Of a stretch of 64,000 bases of DNA, positions 60,799 to 64,000 are shown one piece after another. The DNA comes from Shimia ponticola. GTDB lineage: Bacteria > Pseudomonadota > Alphaproteobacteria > Rhodobacterales > Rhodobacteraceae. The translations under genes were made by a program, and so were the position numbers. The stretch spans positions 496,001 to 560,000 of the forward strand of contig NZ_VCDK01000006.1 in the NCBI RefSeq assembly GCF_007995215.1, in the 5' to 3' direction. Positions within the stretch are counted from its first letter, which is position 1; each line of letters opens with the position of its first letter. The notes beneath the pieces are model-generated. The model searched no databases. It was given only the letters and a program-made list of their open reading frames with translations, and was not told where the DNA came from.

Positions 60799-60921
60799 GT
60801 TGTCAGGTTAGCGGGTGCGTTTTTTTGCTCAACCCCCATGTTGGCCACATAAAACCTTTGCGAGGTCTCTGGCCCCGGTCGCATGCTTTGCTATTGTCTT
60901 GGGCGAGCAGGAGTTGACGTG

Positions 60922-61641
60922 ATGAAACAGGTCTTTGCGATCCTTTTTGCAGCATTCATGCTGGGGGCGTGTTCGGTTGCCACAGTCGAGCCAACTGTGG
61001 ACCCATCGCCATCTTTGCCGGTGGTGCCCACAGGCGATCCGGGTCCGGGTTTGTCCAACCCTCAGCGTAGCTTCGTCACGCTCGTGCGTCAGATGGAGCC
61101 GGTGGTCGAGCGCGAGTGCCGCCAACGCGCGCCGCGCCTGAATTGTGATTTCCGGATCGTTGTCGATGATCGCCCGAACCAGCCGCCCAACGCGTTTCAG
61201 ACGCTGGATGAAAACGGACGGCCTATTTTGGGGTTTACCGAGTCCTTGATCGAAGACGTCGCCAATATTGATGAGTTGGCTTTTGTCTTGGGCCACGAGG
61301 CCGCACATCACATCGCGGGTCACCTTGCACGACAGCAGCAAAATGCGACGCTGGGGGCAGCTATCTTTGGGGCGCTGGCGTCTCAGACCGGGGCGCAGGG
61401 CGGCAGTATTGAGTCAGCGCAGCGTTTGGGTGCCGCCGTAGGGGCGCGAAGTTATTCGAAGGCGTTCGAGCTTGAGGCCGATAGCCTTGGCACCATCCTG
61501 ACGGCGCGCGCGGGATACGATCCTGTCCGCGGCGCGGCCTATTTCAACCGCATTCCTGATCCAGGGAACCGGTTTCTTGGCACGCATCCACCCAATGCGG
61601 AACGCATCGCGACCGTTAGACGGACTGCTGCCGGTCTGTGA
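60922..61641 (+). CDS. M48 family metalloprotease lipoprotein
   Basis: A 239-residue predicted periplasmic lipoprotease of the M48 (BepA/YcaL-like) type. The lipobox LGAC puts acylated Cys17 at the mature N-terminus. The zinc motif H125-E-A-A-H129 lies in LGHEAAHHIAGHLARQ, and the third ligand Glu in FELEADSLGTILTARAGYDP. A ribosome site AGGAG is eight bases before ATG 60922. It may degrade misfolded outer-membrane proteins, as BepA does. The IMPACT gene starts within its stop (GTGA). Confidence 0.93.
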   Translation: MKQVFAILFAAFMLGACSVATVEPTVDPSPSLPVVPTGDPGPGLSNPQRSFVTLVRQMEPVVERECRQRAPRLNCDFRIVVDDRPNQPPNAFQTLDENGRPILGFTESLIEDVANIDELAFVLGHEAAHHIAGHLARQQQNATLGAAIFGALASQTGAQGGSIESAQRLGAAVGARSYSKAFELEADSLGTILTARAGYDPVRGAAYFNRIPDPGNRFLGTHPPNAERIATVRRTAAGL

Positions 61642-62006
61642 CTATCGTCCTCAATCAGTTGACCGGTGTCCTGAATGACCGGGGCAGCAAATATGCCGTG
61701 TCAGGAGCCGCCGCAGCATCACGGTCCGACATTGATGCCGTTCTCAAAGAGCTGAAGCGCGCCAAGGCGTTTGCCAAGGCAACCCATAATACGTGGGGGG
61801 CAGTTCTGTCAGCGAGCGGTCCACTGAAGGGTGATGATGGAGAGGCCGGTGCGGGGCAGGTGATCTTGCGCATGCTGGAGCGCGCGGAGGTGACAGATCA
61901 CGTGATCATCGTGACGCGATGGTATGGGGGCAAGCATTTGGGTGGCGACCGGTTTCGCCATGTTCAGACCTGTGTAGATGCCTATGTGGCGGAGTTTCTG
62001 AATTAG
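61638..62006 (+). CDS. YigZ/IMPACT N-terminal domain protein
   Basis: A 122-residue UPF0029 protein (YigZ/IMPACT N-domain only). The signature is SKYAVSGAAAASRSDIDAVLKELKRA, then ATHNTWGAVLS, DDGEAGAGQVILRMLERAEVTDHVIIVTRWYGGKHLGGDRFRHV. It is shorter than E. coli YigZ (about 205) because the C-terminal domain is absent. It starts at GTG, overlapping the protease stop, and converges on the hemolysin III gene with a 4-bp overlap of stop codons. Function unclear; possibly RNA or nucleotide binding. Confidence 0.9.
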   Translation: MTIVLNQLTGVLNDRGSKYAVSGAAAASRSDIDAVLKELKRAKAFAKATHNTWGAVLSASGPLKGDDGEAGAGQVILRMLERAEVTDHVIIVTRWYGGKHLGGDRFRHVQTCVDAYVAEFLN

Positions 62007-62653
62007 AGCTGCGTGCTAAAAGCGATGGCGATGGCGGCAAAGAAACAAGCCGACGCGGACAGGACAAAGCCATGCCAGATGGCGATGTAATAGCGCAGCG
62101 TTTCCCAGTGGATAAACACAGCACCCACCGAATAGAGCAGCCCGCCGCCGATAATCAGGCCCAGCGATAGCGATGGCACGGTCATTGCCAGCGGCCAGAT
62201 CAGCGCCACGCTGGCCCATCCCAGCGCAAGATAGAGAAAAGTCGAGAGGATGCCGGGCTTTAACCAGCGCATCAGCTTGCCAATGGCTCCGGCCACGGCA
62301 ACGGTCCAGACCACGGCCAAAACGACATAGGCATACCCTGTGCCAATCAGTACGACGAGCGGCGTATAGGTACCTGCGATTTTCAGGTAGATCGAGGCGT
62401 GGTCGATGCGTTGCAGCCAAGGACGCACATCATCCCACGGCGTCATGTGAAACAGCGCAGAGGCCACAAAGGTCAGTAGGGCCGCGCCGACATAGACGCT
62501 GATCGCCACCAGTTCCCCGCTGTCCTCAGAGGTTTGCATGAAATGAGCGGCCTGCACGATCAACACTGTTCCCGCAATGATCGTGGCTGCGATGCCAAGG
62601 ATGTGGATCGCGCCGTCTGCAAGCCGCTCGGGCCGTGAGTAGAGGTACGCCAT
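62003..62653 (-). CDS. Hemolysin III family membrane protein (YqfA/PAQR)
   Basis: A 216-residue seven-helix protein of the HlyIII/PAQR family. Conserved residues SALFHMTPWDD (His), RIDHASIYLKIAGTYTPL (Asp, His), GGGLLYSVGAVFIHWE and WHGFVLSASACFFAAIA fit the zinc-amidase-like membrane site. Start ATG 62653 is used; GTG 62659 is an in-frame alternative. Physiological role unknown; homologues affect lipid homeostasis. Confidence 0.93.
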   Translation of the reverse strand: MAYLYSRPERLADGAIHILGIAATIIAGTVLIVQAAHFMQTSEDSGELVAISVYVGAALLTFVASALFHMTPWDDVRPWLQRIDHASIYLKIAGTYTPLVVLIGTGYAYVVLAVVWTVAVAGAIGKLMRWLKPGILSTFLYLALGWASVALIWPLAMTVPSLSLGLIIGGGLLYSVGAVFIHWETLRYYIAIWHGFVLSASACFFAAIAIAFSTQL

Positions 62654-62837
62654 AGCCACGAATATAGCGCAAAATTGGTTAATACCTAATGGAGCGCGCG
62701 GTCACGTTCCCGCGCACAGGCTGTGATCCGCCAAAATCCGCGTGGGAGCGTCGGTGCTTTGCCCCAGTTTCGCCACAATTGATTCACATTTGCACCGCAA
62801 TGCAGACCTACCTCTGACACCAAACCGGAGGCAGAAA

Positions 62838-63122
62838 ATGTCCCGCCTGGCACGAGCAGCAATTGGCATCATTTTGGTAGGTCAGCCCGTTTTCGCGGGC
62901 GAGGTCTATGTGGACCCTAATGCACGTCTTTTGGCGTGCTATCAGGAGGTTGTGAAACCTGCTGAGTACTACGTGACCAAAGAGATCATCAAACCAGCCG
63001 AGAAGAAGTACATCCGTCGGAACAACCGTGTTGAGCTGATTGAGAACCCGGCCGTGTTCAAGGAAAACCGGACGCTGAAATCGCCTCGTGCGATCGTGCT
63101 TCAGGAGATCCCCTGCGACTAG
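62838..63122 (+). CDS. Small secreted protein, paralogue 1 of a CY...PAEY pair
   Basis: A 94-residue protein with a Sec signal peptide (AAIGIILVGQPVFAG) and a strong GGAGG six bases before ATG 62838. Two cysteines (LLACYQEV and EIPCD) bracket the mature part. It shares the pattern CY-x-x-x-x-x-PAEY...K...PA(V/M)FKE...C with the 90-residue protein at 63418-63690, so both derive from one ancestor. No known domain is recognised. Probably a disulfide-bonded periplasmic or secreted protein. Confidence 0.75.
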   Translation: MSRLARAAIGIILVGQPVFAGEVYVDPNARLLACYQEVVKPAEYYVTKEIIKPAEKKYIRRNNRVELIENPAVFKENRTLKSPRAIVLQEIPCD

Positions 63123-63417
63123 GCAGGTGTTTGCCACATGCGCACGATTTTGTTGACCAAGCGTCAGGCTGAGTCGGCTTCGATTCGTAGTTCGTCGAAA
63201 AACAATTTTCAGGCTGCAATATTCTTTGTTTCGTCGTGGTTAACGGTCCCTGTGGACAATTCTGTTGCTATTTCGTCACGTGAATTTGAGAAGTGTTGAA
63301 AATCAATGTGTTAGCTGGCGTCGTTGATTTTGGTAACTCTGGTGAGCGCTTTTCCACTGAGCGAAAAACCGCGCGGCGCAGTAAAAAGAAACTCCATTGA
63401 AAACTGGGAGTTAACTC
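63123..63417. other. Intergenic region between the paralogous secreted-protein genes
   Basis: About 295 bases, AT-richer than average, with no gene. It presumably carries the promoter of the second paralogue; no clear operator palindrome is seen. Confidence 0.45.
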
Positions 63418-63690
63418 ATGTTCAAAACTATCACTGCCGCTGCAGCTGTGGTCGTTGCCTTTGCTGCCCCTGCCGCAGCTTGGGAAGGCCACGTCATCAA
63501 GTGCTACGACAAAATCTGGGTGCCTGCTGAATACAAGACCACCAAGATCCCACACACGAAAGCTGTGACCAAGTGGGAGCACTGCGGCGACCAACTGTGC
63601 GAAGTGCACTACCCTGCAATGTTCAAAGAAATGAAGACGCTGGTCACTCCTGGCCACTACGTCAAGCGCGAAGCTGCTTGCCGCAACTAA
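63418..63690 (+). CDS. Small secreted protein, paralogue 2 of a CY...PAEY pair
   Basis: A 90-residue protein with a Sec signal peptide (AAAVVVAFAAPAAAW) and GGGAG seven bases before the start. Mature part: VIKCYDKIWVPAEYKTTKIP, then KWEHCGDQLCEVHYPAMFKEM and ending REAACRN, with four cysteines. It is the paralogue of the protein at 62838-63122. The pair of extra cysteines suggests a second disulfide. A strong terminator follows (63712-63743). Function unknown. Confidence 0.75.
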   Translation: MFKTITAAAAVVVAFAAPAAAWEGHVIKCYDKIWVPAEYKTTKIPHTKAVTKWEHCGDQLCEVHYPAMFKEMKTLVTPGHYVKREAACRN

Positions 63691-63711
63691 TTGCGTCGAT
63701 TTAAGCGATTA

Positions 63712-63743
63712 TGAGAGGCGTGCCTGCGAGGGCGCGCCTCTCA
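63712..63743 (+). terminator. Intrinsic terminator after the second paralogue
   Basis: Stem TGAGAGGCGTGCC / GGCGCGCCTCTCA (13 bp, one G-T pair) with loop TGCGAG, followed by ACTTTTG. It lies 22 bases after the stop of the secreted-protein gene. Confidence 0.8.
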
Positions 63744-63927
63744 ACTTTTGTGGGTTTCGCAGCACAAGATGAAACGTTTGTCCGTTTCAAGGTCCATCCG
63801 GTCGAAATCCATTGTGCGTTTGCGCATCTTATCCCAACCTGTGGCCATGCTAAGCGCATGAAAATATTGCCCTAGGGCGTGGCTTGAGGGTGAGGCGACG
63901 GCAGCTGTTGGGGAGGTGGGCGTCCAA

Positions 63928-64000
63928 ATGCAATTGATCTATCGATATCTGCTGCTGTTCGGCGCGTTGGCATTGGTGCCGGGTTTGGCGGATGCGCGCG
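63928..64000 (+). CDS. Start of an exported protein gene, truncated by window end
   Basis: ATG at 63928 behind GGGAGG opens a frame that runs to the window end. The visible 24 residues are a signal peptide (YRYLLLFGALALVPGLADAR). Nothing more can be said about the product. Confidence 0.5.
   Translation, partial: MQLIYRYLLLFGALALVPGLADAR

Noticed and set aside
63741-63848. 35-codon frame on the minus strand (starts MATGWDKMRKR)
   Set aside because: No ribosome site, and its stop lies inside the intrinsic terminator of the secreted-protein gene; protein-like appearance alone is not enough.
1-64000. CRISPR arrays, rRNA genes, insertion sequences, integrases
   Set aside because: No regularly spaced repeats, transposase or integrase motifs, or rRNA-like sequence were seen on either strand.

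Overview
The window looks like chromosome from an alphaproteobacterium of the Rhodobacteraceae (Roseobacter group). This rests on gene content: a class I lysyl-tRNA synthetase, an NDUFS4-type complex I accessory subunit, a UbiK factor, a BchJ-like V4R protein, a PhoX phosphatase, tripartite tricarboxylate transport (TTT) genes, and several small conserved proteins of the kind seen in this family. Most genes are GC-rich and tightly packed, with many ATGA, GTGA and TGATG overlaps. No rRNA, transposase, integrase, phage structural gene or CRISPR array was seen. One tRNA (Arg-UCU) is present.

Layout. 1-8960: end of lysK, small secreted and hypothetical genes, a beta-helix protein, uvrB and the complex I subunit. 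9050-20371: an organic-acid cluster. It holds a TcuA-like tricarballylate dehydrogenase divergent from a GntR/FCD regulator, an AbrB-type membrane protein and a leaderless periplasmic-binding-like protein. Opposite these runs an operon of TctC, a fused TctA-TctB permease, a PrpF/GalD isomerase and a D-hydroxyacid dehydrogenase, divergent from the TctD/TctE two-component pair. 20544-25401: tRNA-Arg, a glutathionyl-hydroquinone reductase-like protein, an inositol-phosphatase-like protein, and a sulfate-activating enzyme (ATP sulfurylase plus APS kinase) whose reading frame carries an N-terminal MarR-like winged helix. 25642-35876: a Tat-exported PhoX phosphatase with a Pho box, an autotransporter, trxB, an Lrp/AsnC regulator, a Hint-domain protein, and the lgt / methyltransferase / pgeF operon.

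35944-43797: a large unknown membrane protein, YbjN, proC, a tRNA-binding protein, a hydroxyacid dehydrogenase, tdk, a stretch rich in inverted repeats that may encode a structured RNA, an HTH-like protein with arsH, and a KAS III-like synthase followed by a 24-codon lipoprotein. 43960-45571: an AT-richer accessory patch with a BrnT/BrnA toxin-antitoxin pair and a class 3 lipase. 45578-64000: carB, an orphan bchJ-like gene with a PpsR-type palindrome upstream, a HAD-fold protein lacking the catalytic aspartates, aspS, a DUF1800/DUF1501 export pair, a GNAT and a receiver protein, methylmalonyl-CoA epimerase, EI24 and nitroreductase proteins, a histone-deacetylase-fold hydrolase, an M48 lipoprotein protease, a hemolysin III protein, and two paralogous small secreted proteins of unknown role.

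Strongest candidates for undescribed biology: (i) the winged-helix/ATP-sulfurylase/APS-kinase fusion, whose promoter is flanked by two GTTC-N6-GAAC palindromes and could be autoregulated; (ii) the TTT/TcuA/PrpF cluster with a TctA-TctB fusion and predicted operators for both of its regulators; (iii) the orphan bchJ-like gene with a TGTC-N10-GACA site; (iv) the conserved-looking HAD protein without motif I aspartates; (v) the paralogous CY...PAEY secreted proteins; and (vi) the inverted-repeat-rich stretch at 40934-41138. Functions for these are inferred from sequence only.
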